64,000 bases of DNA from Papaver somniferum (GCF_003573695.1 NC_039361.1:98768279-98832278), one strand, 5' to 3'. Counted from the first letter of the stretch, positions 11,242-22,870 are shown. Made by a program: numbers and translations. The notes: generated by a model from the sequence alone, not told the origin.

Positions 11242-11931
11242 ATGCCAATCACCACAAAGTTGTATTTTTGTTCTTTCTTGTATTGGAAGGTAAGTGCATC
11301 GTCTTTCGTTTATATATATATTGCATTAGTTGCTGATAAATTTGTGATTTCGTGTCTTTCGCAGCATATGATGAGAACTCCTAGTGACGATTATTCTTTT
11401 ATACCTTCAGAAAAGAATCTCAGAACCAACAAATCCAGGATGACCTTGTTCGAAGAAGTATTGGCATAAGTAGATCGTCTGTTTCGTGAAGATGGACAGG
11501 CCATACATGATATGTCCCTGGCACATCCGAGCATCATTAAAGAACGCGTTCAAGCCTTATTGGCTTCGGTCAACATGGAGGAAAAGTGGAGACGCGATGA
11601 AGCATCTCAGTCAACGAGGGCCAGAGATGAAAGATTAGCTGCTCGACTGAAGCGACGTAGGGTAGAGCACGAGCAGCTCCTGGGTGAACATGAACTTCTG
11701 GATAAACATGAATACCCTATTAATAACGGTGTCATAATCCTCGACCCTGATGCGGACGAACCCTATCGTGGTGAAAGCCCTCAAGAGGTTGTTGAGACAG
11801 TTTCTGAAAAGGATGTCGATACAGCTTCCAAAGAGGATATTGAAGCGGCTTGTGAAGAGGAGGTTAAAGCGTCATCTGGAGAGGATGTTGAAGAAGGGAT
11901 CTTTAATCCTGGTGTTAATGCCGATAATTAG
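11242..11931 (+). pseudogene. Antisense gene (aORF) of element B
   Basis: This plus-strand gene runs opposite to element B, between its coding remnants and 3' LTR. Exon 1 (11242-11289) encodes MPITTKLYFCSFLYWK and ends at GTAAGT. A 75-nt intron (11290-11364) ends TTTCGCAG. The reading frame then continues through one TAA at 11467-11469 and on to 11931 in the same frame. After the stop the protein has a basic, Arg/Glu-rich coiled-coil-like stretch (SQSTRARDERLAARLKRRR) and a repetitive acidic tail of Val-Asp/Glu pairs. Antisense extra ORFs in this position are known from Tat-lineage Ty3/gypsy elements; their function is unknown. A single nonsense codon separates this copy from an open gene. 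Confidence 0.65.
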
Positions 11932-13081
11932 ATTTTCCACTTTGTGATTTCCTTTGTAGATGAGCATCTTCTCGTAGTTTGCAGATGCTTTTTTGATGTT
12001 TGAGTAGCGCTGCTTCATACAACTGGAGCCAGTGCCTCTTGGAATAACAGTTCTTTTTATTTATTTTAATCACGTTGCGTTCATGATTTTCTTTTTGTCT
12101 CCTGTTGGATGAATGAGCGAAACCGCTCATGATTAAATAATCCAAATCCACAGAATATCTCGTAATACTTTGAAACTTCAAATGTAACACGTCTCAGGAG
12201 AATTGCTGTGGAATCCCCAAATTTGACGCTTGGATGTGAGCGTCCTTCCTGCGGACGTCCTCCTCTATCGTAACATTTATTTTCCGAATTTCACAATTGG
12301 TACATTGATTCTGCAACTTAAACCTTCCAAATTCATTGAGATAGTGCAAAAGTAGCGATAGCCGACAAGACTGGAAGGTTCATACTTTTTTCTCATGAGA
12401 AGAGGTGTCGTCTCCACAATGATGTTTAATAAATGTAACCCTAGTGATGGCAACTCAGAAGTAGACGAAACAACAACAATGGTTGAGGATTCAGCCGCGA
12501 ACCTGGTATTCGACTTTCCATTTGATGTTCCCCTGGAAGACATTGGAGAATTCGATGCTACTGACAAAAGCATGATTGTCACAATCAAAAGGTGAAGAGA
12601 TGCATCAACCTGGTGAAGCGTGTGAGAGGGATCTTGTTTTCACTGGCTAAGATGGGTAACATGATAAGACCAGTCAGGTGCAGGTAGTGCTATCTGACTA
12701 TGCGTGAGAATTTTTTGAATTTTATGCCCCTCGGTTTTGTTGGAAAAATTAACATAGGAGTTGAAAGCTAATGGATGCGTTTTCTGAGAAGGATGCACTA
12801 GCTAATTTCCCTTGACTGCTTTTATTCTCTGTTCTGGACTCTTTTGATAGGTGTTTTAGAAGATAAGAGATGATTTGATTTTCTGATTTTGAATGAGCAG
12901 GTAATTTTTTTGTGAGGATTTTGAGATTTTGTAATGATGTATGAGTAATTGTTTAAAAGGGAAATAATGCTTTGATTAACTGATAAATTGAAATCCTAAT
13001 TATGAATGCAAGCAGTGCAATCATCTTGGAGGAAATACAAATATTGCATGGAATAGGGAAACACTAGGAAATGATGATACT
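11932..13081. other. Internal region of element B without supported gene
   Basis: Short ORFs on both strands (12277-12595) mirror each other across strands and match no family I recognise. The stretch from 12600 to 13080 is AT-rich non-coding sequence. Confidence 0.5.
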
Positions 13082-13408
13082 CTAGGCATTGAAAGGTTTG
13101 AGCCACCTCAAATGTATTACTAATACTTCTAGTTTATCGGTACCATTGAGTTTGCAGTAGCCTCCCAGAATAATCTCTCCAACTAGGTATGGCGTACCCT
13201 CCCCTTCTGGGAAGTTTGGTGAAGCAGGTTGAGCACCAACAGTAATTAATACCAAATCTCCAACTTGAAAGGGATTTGGTTGTCGCATAGCTATTTGATT
13301 CTTAGATTCATTGTCTTTGACTGAGACAACTTCTAAACACTTGATAAAATATTTGAAAAGACCAGCATCCCATTCACATCTCCTAGTGGAAGCTGGGTTG
13401 ATAATCAA
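13082..13408 (-). pseudogene. Integrase C-terminal-like fragment of element B
   Basis: The minus strand contains NPFQVGDLVLI, then a Pro-rich stretch, GTPYLVGEIILGGYCKL and HLRWLKPFNA. This is the pattern of the C-terminal DNA-binding end of Ty3/gypsy integrase (F..GDLVL...GPY.V..I...G.Y.L...RWLK). The integrase catalytic core, RNase H, RT and protease that should precede it are missing, so the internal region jumps from gag almost straight to the end of pol. This suggests a deletion derivative. The N-terminal 40 residues are not recognisable. Confidence 0.6.
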
Positions 13409-13483
13409 ATCGAGTCCCCAGGTCTTGATAGAAGGAGGAGTGATTGGTTGTAAAAAAGGTTGTTCAATAAGACTTACCTGTGT

Positions 13484-14590
13484 TCAGAATCTGCGAACAA
13501 ATGCTGCTATACTCTCTCCGGGTAATTGCCTCACGAGTTGTCCATACGACAACAAATAGTCTTCAGGATTGGATGGCTTGTTGGAGACCCTCTTAGGTAT
13601 AAACACTGGTAAATGACATAATCCCAAGTCTGACAGAGTAATTTGCTCAGACACAAACAAATATTTCTTGTGTAAAGCGGTAACCATCTCACACCAATTG
13701 GTTATGCTGTTTGGTGCAATGTTGGTGTACCAGGTGTACGCTCTTCCAGTGAGTGATTTTGAGAATTCCTTCAGGCGAAGGACGTGGTTGTATTCATGCT
13801 CTCCTAGTGATTCCAAAAAATGAGAGATGTGATCATGATCGTTACCATTACCATCATAAAGGGAAAACTTAGGAGAAGAATATCCTCTTGGAAGAGGAAC
13901 TTTTTGCACATCATGAGGGTAAGGAGATTGATGTTGATGAATGGTAGCCGGGTTTTCTTTGCCTAGATTTTGGAGAAGTAGATCCAGGTCTTTACGTGTG
14001 ATAAAATTGGATTGTTGATTCCTTTATGATGGGCGTTCAGGAGCAGCGCGAGCCTCTTCATCTATAAAACCACGCTCGGTCGAATTACTTGCGCCAGGAG
14101 TCATAAAAGTATTCCTTGTTTCCTCCACTTGAGGTTGACGCGGATCTGGTGGTAGCCGCTCTATTAGTGTCTTGAGGAAAGTGAGCACTTCTTTCTGAGT
14201 TGTAGCCATGTCTGTCTGAGCTTTAGTAAGAACTTATTGCCTATCCGTTAAATAGACAATGGTAATGGGAGGTTTCTTTCCTCGGGCTCCTCCAGCCCCC
14301 CCGTCTGACAGAGCAGTGGTAGTAGTTCTGGTGGTGATTGGAGGTGTTGCGCTTGAAGAAACGTTAGAAAAAGTAGCAGCGGCTCTGGCTCTGGTGACAG
14401 GAGGTGTCACACCATAGGGAATTTTTCCAGCACCACTGGTGTTTGTGGTAGGGGATGTAACGCCATGGGATGTATTGACGGTGCTGGCAGGCGGTACATT
14501 GGTGTCAGCAGCAGGTATATTGGCGCCTAGAGTATTGTCAACGTGACTAGCATCGAGATTAGTTACTGATTCAGACCTAAGATCCACCAT
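13484..14590 (-). pseudogene. gag: Gag of element B, two in-frame stops
   Basis: Reading starts MVDLRSESVTN at 14590. The frame is constant to 13484 but is broken by stops at 14234-14236 and 14024-14026. The N-terminus is Thr/Pro/Ala-rich. The middle MATTQKEVLTFLKTLIERL recurs in element E. The last third is the retrotransposon Gag domain: PKFSLYDGNGNDHDHISHF, LKEFSKSLTGRAYTWYTNI, then ITNWCEMVTALHKKY. Gag forms the cytoplasmic particle that packages element RNA. The frame ends after VRQLPGESIAAFVRRF, before any zinc knuckle. Confidence 0.82.
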
Positions 14591-14651
14591 TTTGAAATTA
14601 AGAAAATTTAATTGAAAATTTAGGAATTGAATTTGCAACTGAGAGGTTAAT

Positions 14652-14669
14652 CTCCCATTGTGGTCGCCA
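14652..14669 (-). other. Primer binding site of element B
   Basis: The minus strand reads TGGCGACCACAATGGGAG just inside the right LTR. The TGGCGAC start and trailing GGGAG are the form of the Arg-type primer sites of Tat/Ogre elements. Element E has the same site with one change at 43823-43840. Confidence 0.75.
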
Positions 14670-14672
14670 ATT

Positions 14673-17195
14673 TGTAGTAGGGTAAAAACTGCTGCTGAAA
14701 ATGGTAAATTGGGTGTGCCGCTGAGAAACGAATCTAAACCGTAAAAAAATGTACTGCACATGAGTACTTTAGATTTGAGAGATCAATCTGTATAATTCTG
14801 GCCTAAACCAAGAAGTGGTCGTTCCAGTCTTGCTTCGGTCACAAAATGAAGGAGAAGGGCTGATCTTAGGGAGGGAAGCAAAGAAGGTGTTGAGGTTAGA
14901 ATCATGAACTATGAAAGTGTGGTTGTTTTATGACTTGTTTCAGAAGGTAGAACCCGCTTGTAGAATGTAAGCTATACGTTCTTGGAGTTTTCTGGATACT
15001 TGTGTTAATGAACTCTTGTCTGTTGAAATAGATTGAAAATCTATTTATACAAGTCATGGTTGAACACATTGATCTTGTATGAAGTATAAATAGTTGAGTG
15101 GTGGAGAAGTAGGGATCGTGTAAAAATGATGCAAACCACTTCCCTACTATGAGGGGAAGACTGGTTGATTTTATACCCACTACTTCACTATGGACACTAA
15201 CTGTCCGCCTTTCCTGACACTTTCTCATAATGGGCGTGTTGCACGTCGTACGCTGTAAACCGCCAGACCAATACCCTGATGAACATCTTCCAGTTTGTGA
15301 CATGTTTGATATCTCGAGTATTTTGTAGAAAATATGTAGCAAGTTACATGAGGAATGAAACAGGTCCTCATGGTAGTTGCTGAGCGAGTCTTGCTTGCAA
15401 TACCTAAATATTTGGACCAATCACGCGCAAGCTAGGCGGCGGGCAATCATATGTGACAGGTCAAGTCGTGAAACTTGTCGCAAAAGCATGCAATGCTCTT
15501 AGGTTAAATAATTAAAAAATTTGTAAACTCGATATTTATAAAATATCATTTGCAATCGATGTTTGTAAAGCATCGCTTTTAAGAAAGAATCTCAAAATAG
15601 TCGATGCATATGAAGCATCGTTGTATAGAGCCTATCTTGGTTGGTCGCAGAATTCACGGTCTTAAAAGGAGCGCGGCCATCCATCTTTGAGCAGCTGCCG
15701 GGAGCCATTCAAGTAAGTTGAGGGAGAGTCAACTAGTCCTCATGGAAGGGGAGCGGCCAGTGATCACAACGACATCTTATTGGTCGACCAGAATTAGATC
15801 TAGGCCGATCGATTTGGCTGGCAAATTGGATGGCCGAGATCATTTTGTGGCAGTTACATACTGCCGTTGGTCGAATTCAAGGCTTTTAAAGTCGTGTGAC
15901 CGGCATACTTTGGATAATCGGTTTGCGGCATTTATGGAAGGTTTGAAGCAATGCGATTGGTCAGAGCTACCGTTGAGCAGCCGGTGAGCGTGCCTGCGCC
16001 TTTCTGGTCGCTTAAAATCAGATCTAGGCCATTCGATTCCGCTAGTGAAGTTGGATGGCCACGATTGATTTGAGACTGCCATATGCGGTCTTAATTCGAT
16101 TAGAACCTTTTTTTATCCGTGCGACTAGCCTACTTTGGATAGCGATCTTGGGCGTTGCCTACATGCTAGGGGAGTTCCGATTGATTGGAATATAAGTGGG
16201 CCCGCCGGTGAATATCATGGAGCTTGTTTGGTCACGTCAGGAGGCAACTAAGCTTGATTCCAGCCAAGTCGTACGACCGTGATCGTTTTTAAGACTGACA
16301 CGGACAATCTAGATTCAATTTCTTAAGGAACTAAGCACATCGACAAGCCAACTTTCATCTTTAATTAAAAGTGTAGGTTGAGGATTTGGGGCAATTTGAT
16401 TGGTCAATGGGAAAGAAGGACTGGAATCCAGTAACATGGGGCATGACCGGTTGGTAATAGGCGTTGCAAACTAGGAAAAATAGGCTGGCCAATTGACGCC
16501 GCCGTGCTCCTTTTGCCGTTGCATTCATTCGTCGCAATTTCCCTTTATTCCTTACTTTCCAACTTTTAGTAGGATTCTGCTACCACTAGTTCCATGATGG
16601 ACCAATTTCCTAGTTTGCTTAGGTTTAGTCTCGACCAATAGGGATCGAGATATTGCGCAGGCCGCAAAAAACATAATTTTTGTAAATTGATAAAATTAGG
16701 TTAAAAATTTGAATTTTGCGGGTTGGCACAAAATTAATCAATTTTGGTGAATTTTGTATGTTAATACGAAATTACTAATTTTTTAACTCGGAGAGCAGCG
16801 CAACATGCTTATGATTGAGTACCTTCATGCGCATCTTAATGTTGACATTTCGAGAAACTCATGATACCCAGCTGCGAGTGAATATTAATTGTCATATCAT
16901 GTCAATATTAAGAGTTCAACCAACATAACATAGGATAGATACTCAGCAGGATCCGGCATTAATGAATAATTCATCTAGGAGCTTAAATACTCATTAGGAT
17001 CTATACTAGTGAACAATTCATCTAAGAGCTTGATTTTCAATACAATACGAAGAGAGGCGTAGGCACTCATCAGGTTTTGATATATTCTCAAATTCCTTGC
17101 GGAATATAGACATATCAAAGTCTACTACTTCTGATACCGGGTCAGGTAGACAGACTTTTACAGTTTTTGCCCTAAACTAAAAATCACCATCAACA
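14673..17195 (-). repeat. Element B 5' LTR
   Basis: It starts TGTAGTAGGG and ends CATCAACA. It carries TATAAATA (minus strand) at 15042-15049 and the 225-bp repeat pair at 15799 and 16024. Short ORFs within it, such as 14902-15420, are LTR sequence. Confidence 0.9.
15042..15049 (-). promoter_or_regulatory. TATA box of element B 5' LTR
   Basis: GTATAAATAG on the minus strand, also present at 1665-1672 in the other LTR. It is the most likely core promoter of element B. Confidence 0.55.
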
Positions 17196-17763
17196 ACAGT
17201 GATACCTGATTTCTTGGGAACAACCTGAACGGGGATGACCCACTTACTGTCTGAAATGGGTTTGATAATACCCGCATCTAACAACTTAAGCACCTCAGTT
17301 CAAACTACTTCTTTCATGTTAGGGTTAAGAAGAAATTGAATCTGATGCATACAAAAAGTAGGACTTATACCCTTAATGTTTGTTATGGTCCACCCTAAAA
17401 CTTCCTTATTGTCTTGAAGTACGATCACTAGCCTACTTTCCTGATCACTATCCAAATCGGAAGCTATAATCACATGTAAAGTCTCAAATGAGGCTAAAAA
17501 TACATAGTTCAAGGTATCTGGAAGTTTTTTATGGTCCAAGATAGGAAGCTCTTCTAAAAAAGAAATTAGGTAGACTTGGAAACCGGTAGCCGTTCGAACT
17601 CAGCTCTCCATCCATTACTAGTGTACAAAGGGTGGAATTTTAACAAAACATTCACCTCATTAATCACACTATCATCATCAAAACCAAACCCAAAGTGGGC
17701 TAGGTATTTCTCTAATGGATCTTCTAACAAATTTGGTAATGACTCCTGAAATAAAGTTTCTAT
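17196..17763 (-). pseudogene. pol: Ty3/gypsy pre-RT linker and start of RT (host element)
   Basis: From the right, the minus strand reads IETLFQESLPNLLEDPLEK, then after a frameshift KLPDTLNYVFLASFETLHV and SRLVIVLQDNKEVLGWTI. The Athila-type block DIKGISPTFCMHQI, NPNMKEVV, LLDAGIIKPISDSKWV and VPKKSGIT follows. This linker precedes RT in Athila-type elements, and the last block is the start of the RT domain. The frame continues across element B at 1321. Stops and a missing segment after CMHQIQFLLNP show decay. Confidence 0.85.
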
Positions 17764-19153
17764 CATGTTCACCTTCCAAGTACTCAATTGATCCCAAAGG
17801 TTGTATGTTCAGCATCATCGTTGTTCAAAATCCGTAGCTATAACAATGAGAAAACATAATTCTCGATCATTGTTATACAGTGTCACATTATTATTACACA
17901 GCATCAAAGTTCAATTGTATCACAACTTTGACAATAATACTATGGTGATATGTATCACTCCCCCTTAGTCAATACTCCATCTCACATGGAAACCACTCCC
18001 CCTTACATAATGATCCGAAAACCATATGTATTTGTAGTGTGAACTACATATTAATTCTTCCCATTTTTGTCAATAAAATTGGCAAAGGTACAAGAACGGG
18101 ATCCTAAAGAAATTTCCGAAAAAGACATTTCATGACCAAAGAAAGCATATATCAACTTGTTTAGATGCAATCATAAAGCCGAAGCTAAATGCATTCATCA
18201 AGGAGTTTAAAGATACAAGATAACCCCTATAATATTCCACAGCCGCACTCCCCACAAATATTTGGCAATTAAGCACAAGTTCAAAAGAACTCTCCCCCAT
18301 TATTTGTCATTCCCGAAAGAACAACAAGAGCGACTTTAATTTCTAAAGAAAAGAAAGATTTATTTGGACATAACAAATCACATACAAATATGAATTTGAA
18401 TCCAAACATACTCAATTATATTAATCACAAGAGAACCCATAATTAATCTAATCGGAAATATACAACCAAATTATCCACAAGAAGTGATAAATTTAATTGT
18501 CATGCTCGACATAAGAGGATTTATAGAGCAACAACTAAGTTAATCATAAGAATATAATAAACTCAGTCGATAGTGCTCAACATAAGAAAACTTACAGAGC
18601 CTCATAGTAATACATAAAAGATTATGGATCAGGGAAGATCAATACTGCGGAATACACAAGGATTCATTCTATTTTCCGTCACTATTCGCATAACGACATT
18701 TAATAGACATAATCCTTGCAAACAAAAGATTCTAACCTATCTTCCATCAATAATTGACATAATAGGCTTAACTTTTGTATTTTTCAAAAGTCCATTCATT
18801 CTTTTATCAATACATGCATATCGACATATGAAAGACTTAACTTCTGACAAGGTATGGGACAATCATAGTTCACAGACGCAAAAACACATATCCCATAAAA
18901 AATTGCAATATATAAAACCATAAAGATTAATACTGCAAAAATCATCTTCCAAACAATTTTAGAATTTAATCAAATAAACCTAAAAACATGAAGATGAAAA
19001 CGTTGGACATAGCTATGTGTAATCACAATAATGGGTATTCCAAAATCTAGTTATTCTTCTAAATAAAACAAGAAAATAGAAGATTTAGTAGGAAAACTAG
19101 ATCAACAAGCTAACAAAACAGATTCCTGTGTCAAATTCGAACACGAACTGAAG
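17764..19153 (-). other. Non-coding 3' region of element D
   Basis: AT-rich with no supported gene. Minus-strand AAGGGGGAGT tracts occur near 17965 and 17998, like the purine-rich spacers between coding region and 3' LTR in copia-type plant elements. The ORF at 18624-18923 is short and unsupported. Confidence 0.5.
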
Positions 19154-19558
19154 TCAAATAGACGGTTCTGGATCCTCATGAGCCTTGAGATCTTTAAGCT
19201 TATGATTGACAGCATCCACAACATCTTCAGAGTGGATATCCTTATTGAGAAGTTCTTTAACATGAGTTTTCATGAGAAAAAGGTCAGAATTAACCTTTTC
19301 CAACTCAGTTCTCACCATATCAAGACACTTCATTGTATCAACAAGTTGCTTCTTTGCATCCTCAAAATTTTTGAGAAAATCGAGAACCACTTTAGATGAA
19401 ATCTCTTCAACCTCCTCAATATCCGAGTAGGAATCAGAAGATTGAGGAAAAGATCCTTCAACTTCGACAAAAGTCCCCTTCTCTTTATCGAATTCAAAAT
19501 ATACCGCATTATCAACGAAGTCTTCAGGCAAATCCCAAGAGCAGGATGATGAAGCCAT
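19154..19558 (-). CDS. Small acidic coiled-coil protein ORF in element D
   Basis: The ATG at 19558 has a good context (CCATGGCTTC) and encodes about 134 residues starting MASSSCSWDLPEDF. Residues 1-55 are acidic and Ser-rich. Residues about 55-125 form a heptad-like helix (VVLDFLKNFEDAKKQLV, MVRTELEKVNSDLFLM). No family is recognised. The same frame extends upstream, but those residues are low-quality Cys-rich sequence. A TATA-like sequence lies 45-54 bases before the ATG, so this may be an independently expressed ORF. It could also be a Gag-derived coiled coil. Confidence 0.45.
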   Translation of the reverse strand: MASSSCSWDLPEDFVDNAVYFEFDKEKGTFVEVEGSFPQSSDSYSDIEEVEEISSKVVLDFLKNFEDAKKQLVDTMKCLDMVRTELEKVNSDLFLMKTHVKELLNKDIHSEDVVDAVNHKLKDLKAHEDPEPSI

Positions 19559-19602
19559 GGATGATAGAAATCCTAAAGTGGGATGATTCAAATCAATAGG
19601 GT

Positions 19603-19612
19603 AGGTATATAA
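19603..19612 (-). promoter_or_regulatory. Possible TATA box for the 19154-19558 ORF
   Basis: The minus strand reads TTTATATACC here, close upstream of the ATG at 19558. The spacing is short, leaving a leader of perhaps 10-25 bases. Confidence 0.3.
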
Positions 19613-20261
19613 ACAAGTTTCGAGAGACTTAGGGTTTACAAAATTGGTTTGTGAGAGTATCCCAAAACCGTACACATACCCGTAAGAAGGGGGTCCACAA
19701 GGCTCCTTACAAACATGTTGTTTGTGAAGATTGTTTATACAACATCTTGTTGACAGACAACATCCATACTTTTGCTTTTCAAAAAAGAACAACTTTGAAG
19801 GCATAGAGCCAAAAACTAGAAGCAAATAAACAAAAAGAATCTTACAAAAAAAAAATACTCGTGTAAAAGTGTTACCTGATAATCCATCTAAGAACGATAA
19901 GAAATTAGCTAGATAATCAGTGTCACTTTGGCAAAGAGTATACCTAAACATTTCTCACTCAACTAGGATTTTTGTAAGTGAGATTTCAACCCTGTGATTA
20001 CTTAACACAAGTATGAGCCATTAGCTCACTAAATGAATTGTGTTTACGATCGAGTCTCTTTTTCCTTTCAAATCTAGGAAGGAAACCTTTTTGATGTGAG
20101 AAATTATCATAAAACTTATTGTCATCAAAATACGAGACACAGTTTGAGTCCTTACCAGAGGAATTTTGCCTTGAGAGGGTAGACAACCTGTTGATGGTTT
20201 CTTTATAACCTTTAATTATTTCCTTCAGGTTATCATTAACATCATCACTTTTCCTCCTTTC

Positions 20262-21191
20262 TTATGGAATTTTATTCTCACTTAAGGTAACATCACCTTT
20301 TCTGTTAACAGAAGGAAAGACTTGATGATCTTTCACTAGACGATATTTATTAAGACGTCTTTTCTGCTTTTGGGCATTCGAGGAACTCATTGAACTGACC
20401 TTCCTGGTAGCATACATAGGGTAAGTACGAAAACCAATTGGTTTAGACATACGAATGTCAGTTACACCTTTGAGAATTAAGTCTAAGGTCTGTTGAAGTT
20501 GAACCAAGGAGTTTTTATTCAACCTAGAGTTTCCTTTTTGTTTAACATAACTCTTTGTCTCACAGAAGAGACATACTTTCTGATCACAAGAATGACTAGA
20601 TAGTACCGTCTTATTATCATCGTTTGAAGATTTTTTCCTTCCATTTGATGTGCAACATCCTTGATTAATGGAGATTTCATGCCCATCCTTTTTAATAGAA
20701 AGGGATTCCGTTTTTACTTCTGAACCTGTAACATTTTTAGTTGTAGCAGAAGTACTTGGTATATTAGACTTCTTAAAGCATCCTTGAATAGAGAGTTTAC
20801 TCAAGCGATGTTCAATTTCCAAAGCATCCTTTTCGAGGCTAGCCTCAAGCGTCATACGTGAAGAATGATCTTCAGTGTTTTCTTTGAATTTGCAGTCTCT
20901 TACTACACCAAAAAGAACATTGACATGGTGTTTTAACCGATTAAATCTATCAGCTTGGATTCTAACAAGATTTAGAATCAAATCACTCTCTTCAGCCGTT
21001 TCCCGTTCATTTAGAGAGATAGACTCTTTTGAGGGGTAATCGGAATAACACATGAAGAAGCCTGTCTGTCTTGTATGAACACAAGGTTCGTCAATATTCG
21101 AGATTGAAGAATCTTTCTCTTTAATAGAAATAGATGAGACAGAGCTTTTATTTCTGGTGACGCGTTTATCAGAGATACTACTCTTGTCCAT
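20262..21191 (-). CDS. Unrecognised 309-aa ORF next to primer site of element D
   Basis: The ATG at 21191 starts MDKSSISDKRVTRNKSS, 54 bases inside the primer site, where Gag normally begins. The protein is Ser/Lys-rich. Residues about 70-100 are hydrophobic-heptad-like (LILNLVRIQADRFNRLKHHV). A CLFC pair near residue 210 is the only cysteine cluster, and VQLQQTLDLILKGV near 230 may be helical. There is no CCHC knuckle or canonical copia Gag motif. By position it is a Gag candidate. A further short frame at 19998-20186 looks like its broken continuation. Confidence 0.5.
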   Translation of the reverse strand: MDKSSISDKRVTRNKSSVSSISIKEKDSSISNIDEPCVHTRQTGFFMCYSDYPSKESISLNERETAEESDLILNLVRIQADRFNRLKHHVNVLFGVVRDCKFKENTEDHSSRMTLEASLEKDALEIEHRLSKLSIQGCFKKSNIPSTSATTKNVTGSEVKTESLSIKKDGHEISINQGCCTSNGRKKSSNDDNKTVLSSHSCDQKVCLFCETKSYVKQKGNSRLNKNSLVQLQQTLDLILKGVTDIRMSKPIGFRTYPMYATRKVSSMSSSNAQKQKRRLNKYRLVKDHQVFPSVNRKGDVTLSENKIP

Positions 21192-21244
21192 AGAGTCAGA
21201 TCGCTACAAACACGGACTTGTAAGGTCTTAAACGTGTTTGCCTT

Positions 21245-21255
21245 CTCTGATACCA
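21245..21255 (-). other. Primer binding site of element D (Met type)
   Basis: The minus strand reads TGGTATCAGAG two bases after the LTR end. This is complementary to the 3' end of plant initiator tRNA-Met and typical of copia elements. Confidence 0.9.
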
Positions 21256-22386
21256 ATTGAAAAAGCGGGGGTACAACAACCACACCCGATATTTTACTTA
21301 GCAATCTGTATGAACAAACTCTAATATACTTTCAAGACAATCAACTAGACTCAATCTTAATAAGGTATATCAAAGAATTATATTATCTCGATCTCTCGAT
21401 TTAATCCTTGATCAAGAAAATAGAAATATGCGAGTCTGATTAAATATAAGAGAGATAACTTGGATGGTACCAAAGACCAATATCCAAGTGTCAACCAATT
21501 TAAATCAACAACCAAAGGTCGGATATTCTAATTGATTGAACTCACGCACAACCTGTGATATTTCAGTTATATAACAAAATATAATGCGGAATATAAATAA
21601 CATAGACACCAGAACTTTGTTAACAAGGAAACCGCAAATGCATAAAAACCCCAGAACCTAGTCCAGATTGAACACACACTGTATTGACCCTCTACAGACA
21701 CTAGCCTACTACAAACTAACTTCGGTTTGGATTGTATTTGAACCCCAATCAATCTCACACTGATCCAAGTTACAGTTGCGCTCCTTACGTCTCTAATCCC
21801 AGCAGGAGACTACGCACTTGATTCCCTTAGCTGATCTCACCCACAACTAAGAGTTGCTATGACCCAAAGTCGAAGACTTGAAATAAAAAAATCTGTATCA
21901 CACAAAATAGTCTACGAAGATAGATAAATATGTCTCCCACAGAAATACCTACAAGTTTTGTTCCATCTTTTGATAAATCAAGGTGAACAGGAACCAATTG
22001 ATTACCCAGACTTATATTCTCGAAGAACAGCCTAGAATTATCAATCACCTCACAATAATCTTAATAGACGCGGCGAAAGAAGATATTTTGGAATCACAAA
22101 CGATGAGACGAATATGTTTGTGACTACTTTTATATCTTGCCTATCGGAGATATCAATCTCAAGCCAATCATTGTGATTGTACTCGTACGATAGAAACAAC
22201 AAGATCAGATCACACAACTACGAGAAAGTAGTATCGGTCTGGCTTCACAATCCCAATGAAGTCTTTAAGTCGTTAACCTGGTTTTTAAGAAGAAACTAAT
22301 GGTTAAAGGAGAATCGACTTTAGATAATACAACTAGTATCACACGTAAGGTGTGGGGATTAGGTTTCCCAGTTGCTAGAGTTCTCC

Positions 22387-22394
22387 CTTATATA
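22387..22394 (-). promoter_or_regulatory. TATA box of element D LTR
   Basis: TATATAAG followed by GGAG on the minus strand in the middle of the LTR, a plausible core promoter position. Confidence 0.45.
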
Positions 22395-22870
22395 ATCTTT
22401 CAAATCAGGGTTTGCAATCAATGTTAGCTTAGTAACAAAGCATTCAATATTCACAGTTAGATGAAAACCTGATTAGATTCAAGCTAATATCTTTCAACCG
22501 TTATATAGAAAAACTAGCTTGTTACACACAAATGAAATGCACGTTTCTAGGTTTATGTAACCGTACCCAAACATGTACATTTGTTGGTTCAACAATAGTT
22601 AACCAAATGGTTAGCCATATGAGCACTTCCGTATCAACCATATTCTTCTTCACCATAACTAGTTCAAATGACTCAAATTAACTAGTTAGAGAGTTGTTCA
22701 ATTGCAAGGAAATCTTATGTAACTACACAAGACACAATTGAAGCAAATACGATTTGATTCACTAGAATCGGTTCATGAACCTTATATCCACAGTTTTCAA
22801 ATTGCATTCCTTAGTTTATATAAATATAAGTTCAAAAACAATCGTCTTTAGATATAACCTAACTCAAGTT

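Larger units (their letters stand above)
1322..17195 (-). mobile_element. Element B: Tat/Ogre-like LTR retrotransposon lacking most of pol
   Basis: It starts TGTAGTAGGG and ends CATCAACA, flanked by perfect 5-bp duplications ACAGT (1317-1321 and 17196-17200). Removing it restores the gypsy RT frame. LTRs are 1322-1870 plus 9033-10908 (left, 3' LTR) and 14673-17195 (right, 5' LTR); the left one is split by element A. The primer site next to the right LTR fixes minus orientation. The 3.8-kb internal region holds gag with two stops, a short integrase C-terminal-like fragment and an antisense gene. Protease, RT and RNase H are absent, so it would depend on a relative in trans. The LTRs differ at many sites, so the insertion is older than A. 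Confidence 0.88.
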
